NCBI GenBank assembly: GCA_902795195.1
Contig: CADBKF010000019.1
Location: 1 to 38,103 of the forward strand
Origin: Oscillospiraceae bacterium
GTDB lineage: Bacteria > Bacillota > Clostridia > Oscillospirales > Oscillospiraceae
Direction of reading: 5' to 3'
Length of the DNA: 38,103 nucleotides
Shown here: one piece after another, positions 23,045 through 29,683 of the stretch
Layout of the letters: each line of letters opens with the position of its first letter
Position numbering within the stretch: the first letter of the stretch is position 1
Position numbers and translations under genes: made by a program
The notes under the pieces: model-generated
Told to the model about the DNA's origin: nothing
Databases searched by the model: none
What the model saw: only the letters and a program-made list of their open reading frames with translations

Positions 23045-23715
23045 AGCTTTTTGACCACCTTATACCCAAGTCCCCGGACGGAGACGATCTCAAATTCCGG
23101 CCAGCACTCAAAGCGCTTCCGCAGCCGCCCGATGTGGACGGTCACGGTCTCCCAGCCCGTCTCGCTTTCGCTGCCCCAGATCTCATCCATCAGCTGGATG
23201 CGGGTAAAAATTTTCCCCGGGAAGGAGAGCAGCTTGTAGAGCAGCAGAAACTCCTTTTGCGGGAGCTGCTGGGTTTCCGTGCCGCGGGTGACGCACTGGC
23301 TGTCGTAGTCCAGTGTCACGTCGCCCACAACGATTTTCCGCTCCGCCGCGATTTTGGCCCGCCGCAGCAGGGCCTTGATCCGCAGCAGCAGCTCGGTCTC
23401 GTCGATGGGCTTGGTCATATAGTCGTCGGTGCCCGCCCGGAAGCCCTCGTGCCGATCCCGGGGAAGCTGCCTGGCGGAGAGCATCAGAACGGGCAGATTG
23501 CTGTTTCCCTCCCGCAGCTCCCGGGTAAAGGCATAGCCGTCCATCTCCGGCATCATCACGTCCAGCACCACAAGGTCCACGTATTCCCGGTCCAGCAGCG
23601 CCAGGGCCTGCTTTCCGTTTTCAGCGGTAGAGACGGTATAGCCCTCCGGCTCCAGCACCGACCGCAGCAGCAGCCGGGTATTCTTATCATCGTCCACCAC
23701 AAGAATGTGAAACAT
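23041..23715 (-). CDS. OmpR/PhoB-family response regulator
   Basis: 224 residues. Receiver domain with the acidic pocket VVDDD (7-11), phosphoacceptor D52 (in VVLDVMMPEMDG), a Ser in MLSARQ and K102-P in DDYMTKPID. C-terminal winged helix (about 128-222) ends in the typical RGLGYKVVKKL. The start is ATG 23715, 8 nt after AGGAGG; the in-frame GTG at 23724 lies inside that site. It probably binds the GTTTCG-N5-GTTTAG boxes, because OmpR-type dimers recognise 11-bp direct repeats and one such box precedes this gene. Two promoters appear to serve it: the box C promoter and a consensus one at 23808-23836. Confidence 0.94.
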   Translation of the reverse strand: MFHILVVDDDKNTRLLLRSVLEPEGYTVSTAENGKQALALLDREYVDLVVLDVMMPEMDGYAFTRELREGNSNLPVLMLSARQLPRDRHEGFRAGTDDYMTKPIDETELLLRIKALLRRAKIAAERKIVVGDVTLDYDSQCVTRGTETQQLPQKEFLLLYKLLSFPGKIFTRIQLMDEIWGSESETGWETVTVHIGRLRKRFECWPEFEIVSVRGLGYKVVKKL

Positions 23716-23737
23716 CCGATTCACCTCCTACCGGCTC

Positions 23738-23770
23738 ATTATGGCATGAAAACCTAAACTGAAACGAAAC
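23738..23770 (-). promoter_or_regulatory. regulator box C and -10, autoregulatory promoter of the two-component operon
   Basis: Minus strand GTTTCGTTTCAGTTTAG, 10 nt, then CATAAT (23738-23743). Transcription from it would start almost at the Shine-Dalgarno site, giving a very short leader. Confidence 0.75.
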
Positions 23771-23807
23771 AAGCACGCAGACCGGCAGGCTTTTCCGGTC
23801 TGTGTCT

Positions 23808-23836
23808 ATTATACGGGAACTCCGGGCGGGGGTCAA
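23808..23836 (-). promoter_or_regulatory. consensus promoter of the two-component operon
   Basis: Minus strand TTGACC (23831-23836), 17-bp spacer, TATAAT (23808-23813). It sits between boxes C and D and likely gives basal expression. Its transcript carries box C and a CAGACCGG/CCGGTCTG hairpin (around 23779-23802) in its leader. Confidence 0.8.
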
Positions 23837-23859
23837 TCCCGCTTTTCCGCTTTCCCTCA

Positions 23860-23892
23860 GTTTCGTTTCAGTTTAGGTTTCTCGTGTATATT
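23860..23892 (+). promoter_or_regulatory. regulator box D and -10, driving the YjdF-like/acyltransferase/PAP2 operon
   Basis: Plus strand GTTTCGTTTCAGTTTAG (23860-23876), 10 nt, then TATATT (23887-23892). Forms a perfect 20-bp inverted repeat with box C (AACCTAAACTGAAACGAAAC, 23751-23770) across 89 bp. Confidence 0.8.
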
Positions 23893-23927
23893 CAATCCAA
23901 TCACCCCGGAAAGGAATAGGAACCGCC

Positions 23928-24782
23928 ATGAAAAAGCCTCGAGCGACAGAACAGTCCCTGCAATGGCAGTGGCAGAATAACCGGCCAGCTTTCCTCACCT
24001 GGGCGGTGCTGCGTCTGCTGGTGCTGCTGGTGCTGATTCGTTCCGCCATAAACGGTCTGTGGGAGAACGTATTCATCTGTTTGCTGGTGCTGGCGCTTTT
24101 TCTCCTCCCATCCCTGATCTCCAGACGGCTGAAAATCACCTTTCCCACCGGGCTGCAGATCGTGATCCTGATCCACATTTTTGCCTGTGAGATCCTGGGC
24201 GAACTGGAAAGCTATTACGTGCGCTATCCCCATTGGGATACCGTCACCCATACGGTCTGGGGCTTCCTGTGCGCAGCCATCGGCTATGGCTTGGTGGACA
24301 TTCTGAACCGGGAGAGCTCCGCCCATTTCCATCTTTCTCCGGCGTTTCTGGCTCTGGCTGCCTTCTGCTTTTCCATGACCGTCGGCGTGCTGTGGGAATT
24401 CTTTGAGTTCGCGGCGGACCGGCTGCTCCTGCTGGATATGCAGAAGGACACGGTGATCTCGCAGTTCTCCAGCGTGATGCTGGACCCGACCAACAGCAAC
24501 ATTCCGATCCGGGTCGCGGATATCACAGACGTGGCTGTGAACGGTGAGAGTCTGGGTCTGGGCGGCTATCTGGACGTAGGCCTCTATGATACCATGGAGG
24601 ATCTGTTTGTGAACATGATCGGTGGGCTGGTGTTTGCGGTCATTGGCTTTTTCCGTTCCCGCAGCCAGCAGGCGGAAAGAATCGCGGTCTCCTTCATCCC
24701 TCGGCCCGGGAAACAGCCAAACCGCGGCGAAGCAAATCAAGGCGAAGCAAAACTAAGCGTAGCAAATCAAGCGGAACTCTGA
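23928..24782 (+). CDS. multi-pass membrane protein, DUF2238/YjdF-like
   Basis: 284 residues with about six hydrophobic segments (roughly 22-42, 45-62, 72-92, 105-125, 137-160, 224-244). Between them are HWDTVTHTVWGF (102-113) and GVLWEFFEFAADR (about 152-164), the paired charged motifs I associate with YjdF/DUF2238 inner-membrane proteins; function of that family is unknown. The C-terminus is a soluble tail with a near-repeat (GEANQGEAK...SVANQ). AGGA lies 7 nt before the ATG. First gene under box D, cotranscribed with an acyltransferase and a PAP2-type protein, so involvement in lipid handling, or partnership with the short-loop kinase, is possible. Confidence 0.7.
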   Translation: MKKPRATEQSLQWQWQNNRPAFLTWAVLRLLVLLVLIRSAINGLWENVFICLLVLALFLLPSLISRRLKITFPTGLQIVILIHIFACEILGELESYYVRYPHWDTVTHTVWGFLCAAIGYGLVDILNRESSAHFHLSPAFLALAAFCFSMTVGVLWEFFEFAADRLLLLDMQKDTVISQFSSVMLDPTNSNIPIRVADITDVAVNGESLGLGGYLDVGLYDTMEDLFVNMIGGLVFAVIGFFRSRSQQAERIAVSFIPRPGKQPNRGEANQGEAKLSVANQAEL

Positions 24783-24799
24783 CCAAGCGGGAGGCACAC

Positions 24800-25576
24800 A
24801 TGGAAGAGAAACGGACAAGTCGGCTCTATCGGGGAATCCGTTGGGGCGTCAAGCTGGTTTTCCCAAAATTCCGGCTGGTAGAGGCAGAGCAGCTGCCGGA
24901 GACTCCCTGCGTCATCGTGGGAAACCACAGCCAGACCTACGGCCCTGTGGCGGGTGAGCTCTACATCCCCGGGAAGCACGAAATCTGGTGCGCTGGGGAA
25001 ATGATGGACCGGAAGGAGGTGGCGGACTACGCCTACCGGGATTTCTGGTCCGGCAAGCCCTGGTGGAACCGCTGGTTTTATTGGCTGCTGAGCCGGTGCA
25101 TCGGGCCTCTGGCGGAGCTGGTCTTTACCAACGCCCACACCATCCCCGTCTACCATGATACACGGATCGTCTCCACCTTCCGACAATCCATCGAAAAGCT
25201 GCAGCAGGGCAGCAGCATCGTGATCTTCCCGGAGCATTATCAGGAGCACAACAACATCGTCCATGAATTTCAAGAGAACTTCGTGGACCTGGCCCGCTTC
25301 TACTATACGAAAACGGGAGAGATTTTGTCCTTTGTCCCCCTCTACCTGGCGCCGCGGCTGAAAACCATGTATTTCGGTGCGCCGATTGCCTTTGATCCAA
25401 AAGCCCCCATTGCCCGGGAGCGGAAGCGGATCTGCAGCGCGCTGATGGACGCTATCACCGCAATGGCCGTCTCCCTGCCGGAGCACGTTGTGGTGCCCTA
25501 TCCCAACGTCCCGAAGAAACAATATCCAAAGAACATTCCCCTGGAGGTCCGAGTCCATGAAGAGACAGCCCGTTGA
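24800..25576 (+). CDS. lysophospholipid acyltransferase family protein
   Basis: 258 residues, second PlsC-type enzyme of the island. VGNHSQTYGPVAGEL (40-54) is the catalytic-His region, without a canonical HX4D aspartate; IVIFPEHYQEHNN (about 140-152) is the acyl-acceptor region and FVPLYL matches motif IV. These features place it in a clostridial branch of the family with relaxed motif I. GGGAGG precedes the ATG; it starts 17 nt after the YjdF-like gene and overlaps the PAP2 gene by 20 nt, so the operon is tight. Likely acylates a lysolipid or glycolipid at the membrane. Confidence 0.82.
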   Translation: MEEKRTSRLYRGIRWGVKLVFPKFRLVEAEQLPETPCVIVGNHSQTYGPVAGELYIPGKHEIWCAGEMMDRKEVADYAYRDFWSGKPWWNRWFYWLLSRCIGPLAELVFTNAHTIPVYHDTRIVSTFRQSIEKLQQGSSIVIFPEHYQEHNNIVHEFQENFVDLARFYYTKTGEILSFVPLYLAPRLKTMYFGAPIAFDPKAPIARERKRICSALMDAITAMAVSLPEHVVVPYPNVPKKQYPKNIPLEVRVHEETAR

Positions 25577-26252
25577 TTACAGCGGTTTTTCTCTGCGGCG
25601 TCTGAAGGAGCCGCGCTTTTCTCATATCCGGCTGCTGGGCGGCTGGCTCGTCTATTTCGCCCTGTATTTTTTGACAGAGAATCTGATCCCGGCGGAGCGC
25701 TGCCACGTGATTCACTGCCGTCTGGACGATATGATTCCGTTCCGTGAGGGCTTTGTGGTTTTCTATGTGGGCTGGTATCTATTTGTCGCGGGTGCAGTGG
25801 CTTATACCCTCTTCTACGATGTGGATCGCTTCAAACACCTGCAGACCTACATCATCGTAACGCAGATCGCGGCTATGCTCTGCTATATTTTCTATCCCAG
25901 TATCCAAACCGTACGCCCGGCGGAGTTCCCGCGGCAAAACGTGTTCACCTGGGTGCTGGGTATCATCTATGCCTTTGACACCCCCACCGGCGTCTGTCCA
26001 TCCCTGCACGTTGCCTACTCTATTGCCATCGTCTCGGTGACGCTGAAGGAGAAAGCCCTCAACGGGTGGGTCAAGGCAGCGGCAGCGGGCTTTGCTCTGA
26101 TGGTGTGCCTGGCGGTCTGCTTCGTCAAGCAGCACTCCGTCCTGGACGTCCTTGCGGCCCTGCCGGTCTGCCTGCTGGGTGAAATCCTCGTCTATGGGAA
26201 GGACTACTGGATGCCAAAGCTGCGCCGGGCTGCTTCCCGAGGAAATCCATAA
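25557..26252 (+). CDS. PAP2-superfamily membrane phosphatase/transferase
   Basis: 231 residues with about six membrane segments. The second and third PAP2 motifs are visible: PSLHVAYS (148-155, H151) and KQHSVLDV with H193-x3-D197. Motif 1 (KX6RP) is degenerate, keeping only R120-P121, a pattern shared with PAP2-like inositolphosphotransferases. It could dephosphorylate phosphatidate-type lipids or transfer a headgroup. The ATG lies within the 3' end of the acyltransferase gene, with GGAGG 9 nt upstream. A lipid kinase in the same regulon performs the opposite chemistry, so together they could set a lipid-phosphate balance. Confidence 0.82.
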   Translation: MKRQPVDYSGFSLRRLKEPRFSHIRLLGGWLVYFALYFLTENLIPAERCHVIHCRLDDMIPFREGFVVFYVGWYLFVAGAVAYTLFYDVDRFKHLQTYIIVTQIAAMLCYIFYPSIQTVRPAEFPRQNVFTWVLGIIYAFDTPTGVCPSLHVAYSIAIVSVTLKEKALNGWVKAAAAGFALMVCLAVCFVKQHSVLDVLAALPVCLLGEILVYGKDYWMPKLRRAASRGNP

Positions 26253-26305
26253 AGATTGCCGCGCTTCCGGATGCCTGCGCGAGTCACGTTTCCCACATAA
26301 CAAGA

Positions 26306-26326
26306 ATCCGGCTGCGACTGCCGGAT
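26306..26326 (+). promoter_or_regulatory. hairpin just before the degV ribosome site
   Basis: ATCCGGC (26306-26312) pairs with GCCGGAT (26320-26326); AGGAGG begins 2 nt later. It could be an intercistronic stabilising hairpin or a weak attenuator. Confidence 0.5.
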
Positions 26327-26338
26327 CAGGAGGTTATT

Positions 26339-27241
26339 ATGTCTGAACAATTTATTCTGTCCTGTGAGTCTACGGTGGACCTGCCCTACGCCTATGTGAA
26401 CGGGCGGGGCCTGCCGGTGCTGTTCTATTCGTACCTTGCAGAGGAGAAGCTGCATGTGGACGATATGCTGCGAGATCCCGCAGCCCTGCCGCACTTTTAC
26501 GCCATGCTGGAGGGCGGCGCGCTGCCCTCGACCTCCCAACTGACAACCTACGACTATGAAGCCTTCTTTTCCCCACTGCTGGAGCAGGGGAATCTGCTGC
26601 ACATCGCCTTCGGCACCGGAATGACAGGCTCTTATTATCATGCGGAGGAGGCTGCCGAAAAGCTCCGCAAGAAGTACCCCGAACGCACGATTCGGGTGAT
26701 CGATTCCTTGTGCAGCTCCTCCGGGTATGGACTCCTGGTGGACTACGCTGCCGATCTGCGGGATGCCGGCAGGACGCTGGAGGAAACCGCCCAGTGGGTC
26801 GAGGCCAACCGCAAGCTGGTGCATCATCAGTTCTTCTCTACCGAACTGAAATTCTACCGGCGCAGCGGAAGAATGTCCGGTGCCGCTGCTGCCGTGGCGA
26901 CCATTCTGAATATCTGTCCCATCATGCGACTCGACGACGGCGGCCGGATCATCGCCTATGATAAGGTGCGCGGGAAGCGGAAGGCCATGGATCGCACGGT
27001 TCAGACGGTACTGCGTCATATTCAGAACGGGTCCGACTACGACGGCAAATGCTATATCAGCCACTCCAACTGCCTGCCGGAGGCAGAGCAGCTGCGTTCC
27101 CTGCTGCAGCAGGCATTGCCCCGGGTTCCGGAGATTCCCATCTGGGACATCGGTACCATCATTGCGTCTCACTGCGGTCCGGGAACCGTCGCGGTATTTT
27201 TCCTGGGAGACGAGCGGGTCCCCGATGGCAAAGCCGTTTAA
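26339..27241 (+). CDS. DegV family fatty-acid-binding protein
   Basis: 300 residues, typical length. N-terminal CESTVDLP (9-16, the SxxDL-type loop), PSTSQLT (63-69), a FGTGMTGSY loop (about 91-99) and a C-terminal GPGTVAVFFLGDE are DegV hallmarks. DegV/FakB proteins bind a fatty acid and present it to the kinase FakA, making acyl-phosphate for PlsX/PlsY. No FakA gene is in the window. AGGAGG lies 6 nt before the ATG. It follows the PAP2 gene at 86 bp in the same direction and probably extends that operon, supplying acyl chains to the lipid enzymes (inference). Confidence 0.9.
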   Translation: MSEQFILSCESTVDLPYAYVNGRGLPVLFYSYLAEEKLHVDDMLRDPAALPHFYAMLEGGALPSTSQLTTYDYEAFFSPLLEQGNLLHIAFGTGMTGSYYHAEEAAEKLRKKYPERTIRVIDSLCSSSGYGLLVDYAADLRDAGRTLEETAQWVEANRKLVHHQFFSTELKFYRRSGRMSGAAAAVATILNICPIMRLDDGGRIIAYDKVRGKRKAMDRTVQTVLRHIQNGSDYDGKCYISHSNCLPEAEQLRSLLQQALPRVPEIPIWDIGTIIASHCGPGTVAVFFLGDERVPDGKAV

Positions 27242-27256
27242 GCTTGACTCGTCAGT

Positions 27257-27309
27257 CTGTGCAGGGCTTTTACACCTTGCGGTCCTGCCGGCGGAGCTTT
27301 CGTGCACAG
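27257..27309 (+). other. candidate structured leader before the KamA-like gene
   Basis: In the 137-bp gap, CTGTGCA (27257-27263) pairs with TGCACAG (27303-27309), enclosing G/C-rich self-complementary sequence. It does not match a lysine riboswitch that I can recognise. Role unknown. Confidence 0.25.
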
Positions 27310-27378
27310 GAAAGGCCCCCGGCAACTCAGGCCGCGTACGGCACTGGAAACTCAGAAAAAACGAAAGGAGCAATCAAA

Positions 27379-28488
27379 ATGGCATGGCAGGATGAACTGA
27401 ACCACAGCATTACGACAGCGGAACAGCTTTGCAGACTGCTGAAGCTGCCTGCGGCGGAGCAGGAGCGTTATGAGCAAATCATCTCCCGGTTTCCGATGAT
27501 GATTACGCCATACTATTTCTCGCTGATTGATCCCAACGACCCAAACGATCCCATCGCGCGGATGTGCATTCCCTCCGAAGCGGAATTATCCCCGGAGGGC
27601 TCCTTCGACACCAGCGGAGAGGCCGGGAACACCAAACAGGAGGGCGTCCAGCACAAATACCGGCAAACAGCGTTGATCCTTTCCACCAACGTCTGCGCTA
27701 TGTACTGCAGGCACTGCTTCCGCAAACGCCTTGTGGGGCTGTCTGACACAGAGCTGAACAAGCAGGTGGACAATGCGGCCGGATATGTGCGAGCCCACCC
27801 GGAGATCACAAACGTCCTGATCTCCGGCGGCGATTCGCTGATGAATCCCAACGCGATCATCGGCAGATATCTTGCGGAATTCTGTGAGATCCCAACGCTG
27901 GATCTGATTCGCTTCGGCTCCCGGGTCCCGGTTACCTTTCCCCAGAGAATCTACGAGGATCAAGAGCTGCTGGACCTGTTTGCCGCGTATGCCCGCCGCA
28001 AGCCCATCTACCTGATTACGCAGTTTAACCATCCCCGTGAAATCACGCCGGAATCTATCCGCGCGGTCCGGGAATTCCAGGCCAGAGGCGTCCAGGTACG
28101 AAACCAGACGGTGCTGCTGCGTGGGGTAAACGACGATTCCGAAACCCTTGGCACGCTCCTGCTGGCGCTGACCAGAATCGAGGTCGTGCCCTACTATATT
28201 TTCCAATGCCGCCCTGTTACCGGCGTAAAGGGCCGCTTCCAGGTCCCGCTGCGGGAGGGCGTCCGGCTCGTAGACGATGCAAAAGCCATGCAAAACGGAA
28301 TTGGGAAGGGTGTCCGGTACGCCATGAGCCATCCCCGTGGGAAGATTGAAATCCTTGGAGAGCCGGAAGCCGGGACCATGCTCTTCAAGTTCCACCAGAA
28401 CAAAGAGGAGGCGGACAGCGCCCGGATCTTTACGGCCAGGATTACCGACAGCACAACCTGGCTCGACGACAAGCTGGAGGCAATATAG
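27379..28488 (+). CDS. KamA-family radical SAM protein, divergent from lysine 2,3-aminomutase
   Basis: 369 residues. C106-x3-C110-x2-C113 (CAMYCRHC) binds the radical SAM cluster; SGGD (149-152) is the SAM-binding segment. It resembles lysine 2,3-aminomutase in the barrel, but the C-terminal signatures differ: where the aminomutase has QCD, here is QCRP (276-279), and the PLP-lysine region PGGGGK is replaced by HPRGKIEILG (K322). The C-terminal zinc domain is absent. So PLP may still bind at K322, while the aspartate that holds the lysine amine is missing; another amino substrate is likely. AAAGGAG precedes the ATG at 27379. Annotation as lysine 2,3-aminomutase would be over-specific. Confidence 0.85.
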   Translation: MAWQDELNHSITTAEQLCRLLKLPAAEQERYEQIISRFPMMITPYYFSLIDPNDPNDPIARMCIPSEAELSPEGSFDTSGEAGNTKQEGVQHKYRQTALILSTNVCAMYCRHCFRKRLVGLSDTELNKQVDNAAGYVRAHPEITNVLISGGDSLMNPNAIIGRYLAEFCEIPTLDLIRFGSRVPVTFPQRIYEDQELLDLFAAYARRKPIYLITQFNHPREITPESIRAVREFQARGVQVRNQTVLLRGVNDDSETLGTLLLALTRIEVVPYYIFQCRPVTGVKGRFQVPLREGVRLVDDAKAMQNGIGKGVRYAMSHPRGKIEILGEPEAGTMLFKFHQNKEEADSARIFTARITDSTTWLDDKLEAI

Positions 28489-28505
28489 GCTTGAAAGGAA
28501 AAAGA

Positions 28506-28545
28506 CGGCGCTGTTTTGGCATCAACCAAAGCAGCGCCGCTTTTG
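28506..28545. terminator. convergent terminator
   Basis: CGGCGCTG (28506-28513) pairs with CAGCGCCG (28532-28539), extended inward by TTTTGG/CCAAAG with one bulge-like mismatch, followed by CTTTTG. It lies between the KamA-like (+) and thioesterase (-) stops. Confidence 0.8.
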
Positions 28546-28554
28546 AACTTGGTT

Positions 28555-29283
28555 CTATTCATTCGTTTCGGCTGTGCCAGCAAGGCAGAAGCTGCAGTTC
28601 ACCGACGGCTGGCCGGTCTTCCGGATAGAATATCGGTTTTCGCCGCAGCTGTAGATTTGCAGTCGGTCGCCCTCGAAGGTTTGATTGACGTACTGCACTT
28701 CCACAGCGACTACCGGCATCCTTGCCAGTTGCTCTACAGAATACTGATTGACCAAATAGCGAATGTAAGAAATGTTGTTGGTATGGTGACAGAAATCGAT
28801 ATCCGCGCTGCGGACCGTCAACTCCTCCAGCAATTGCTGCGGCTCGAAGCGTTCCCGGCGAAAGACGAGGTCGATTTCCGCTTTCTCTGGGGGTGTGTTC
28901 TCGCCCAAACCGACTGTGCCGCTCCTTCGAATCTTCCCGGTCTCCAAATCCACCGCGCAGAGCTCCAGGCGGGAGGCAACCGCGATCTCGCCGCCGGATT
29001 TCAGCACCGTGTCAATGACAAGCTTTACCCCGGTGAAGGAGCTGATATAGCACTCCGCGGTGTAGGCATCCATCCAGAGCAGGGGCTTGCGCAGCTCCAC
29101 CCGGTTGCGGACAAAGACCCACATGGCTCCGTATTTCCGCATACAGGTAACGCCGTCGATGTGAAGCGCGCCCATCATCTCGGTCACCATGTCCTCCACA
29201 AGCTGGAAAGCTCCGACTACAGAGAGCCGTACCGACGCGTCACACAGGCTGGCAGGCAGCTTTTCCTGTTTGATCAGCTTCAT
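28555..29283 (-). CDS. acyl-ACP thioesterase-like double hot-dog protein
   Basis: 242 residues, two tandem hot-dog halves. The first half has GAFQLVEDMVTEMMG; the second has RSADIDFCHHTNNISYIRYL (about 158-177), which corresponds to the catalytic SDIDxNxHVNN...Y segment of bacterial FatA-like thioesterases. These enzymes release free fatty acid from acyl-ACP. The start is ATG 29283, overlapping the upstream gene stop by 4 nt; in-frame sequence beyond it belongs to that gene. With DegV across the terminator and several acyltransferases nearby, it fits fatty-acid supply or chain-length editing in the same island. Confidence 0.85.
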   Translation of the reverse strand: MKLIKQEKLPASLCDASVRLSVVGAFQLVEDMVTEMMGALHIDGVTCMRKYGAMWVFVRNRVELRKPLLWMDAYTAECYISSFTGVKLVIDTVLKSGGEIAVASRLELCAVDLETGKIRRSGTVGLGENTPPEKAEIDLVFRRERFEPQQLLEELTVRSADIDFCHHTNNISYIRYLVNQYSVEQLARMPVVAVEVQYVNQTFEGDRLQIYSCGENRYSIRKTGQPSVNCSFCLAGTAETNE

Positions 29284-29540
29284 TCGTGCGTCAAACAGGC
29301 GGCGGGGCAATGGGAGCCCTTCGGCGGGACGGGCAGCGGTTCGCCCTTGATATACGCTTCAATCACGCGGTGATGTACACCGAGGAAATACCCGGTGCCA
29401 AGCAGGCAGACCCCGCTCACGCAGGCAAGAACCGTCCGCCGGATTGCTCGCTTTACCTTCTTTCTCTCCGCCTTCTTCTCTTGCTCAATCTCGTGCTCAA
29501 GCTTCTGTTCGAGCTTTTCTTCGATGAATTCCTTGCCCAT
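29280..29540 (-). CDS. small membrane protein with charged helical N-terminus
   Basis: 86 residues. Residues 1-35 are a highly charged, probably coiled-coil helix (alternating E/K: EKLEQKLEHEIEQEKKAERK); one membrane segment at about 36-53 (LACVSGVCLLGTGYFLGV) and a short Pro-rich tail follow. No family recognised. AGGAGG lies 7 nt before the ATG and a strong promoter is at 29577-29605. Translationally coupled to the thioesterase by a 4-nt overlap, so it may tether or regulate that enzyme at the membrane (inference). Confidence 0.7.
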   Translation of the reverse strand: MGKEFIEEKLEQKLEHEIEQEKKAERKKVKRAIRRTVLACVSGVCLLGTGYFLGVHHRVIEAYIKGEPLPVPPKGSHCPAACLTHE

Positions 29541-29576
29541 GCGAGAACCTCCTTGTATGTATGATTGGATAAAACC

Positions 29577-29605
29577 ATATTACCTGAAAACTATGAACAA
29601 TTCAA
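29577..29605 (-). promoter_or_regulatory. promoter of the small membrane protein/thioesterase operon
   Basis: Minus strand TTGAAT (29600-29605), 17-bp spacer, TAATAT (29577-29582). No GTTTCG box is present here. Confidence 0.7.
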
Positions 29606-29683
29606 CCGTTGCAGCAAAGGTTTTCATCAATTCGAAGGGATGGATCGAGATGAAGTCATGGAGAGGGCCTTCCCTGCAGGCAT

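Noticed and set aside
27242-27378. Lysine riboswitch before the KamA-like gene
   Set aside because: The gap is too short and I cannot find the conserved L-box junction elements; only a simple hairpin is visible.
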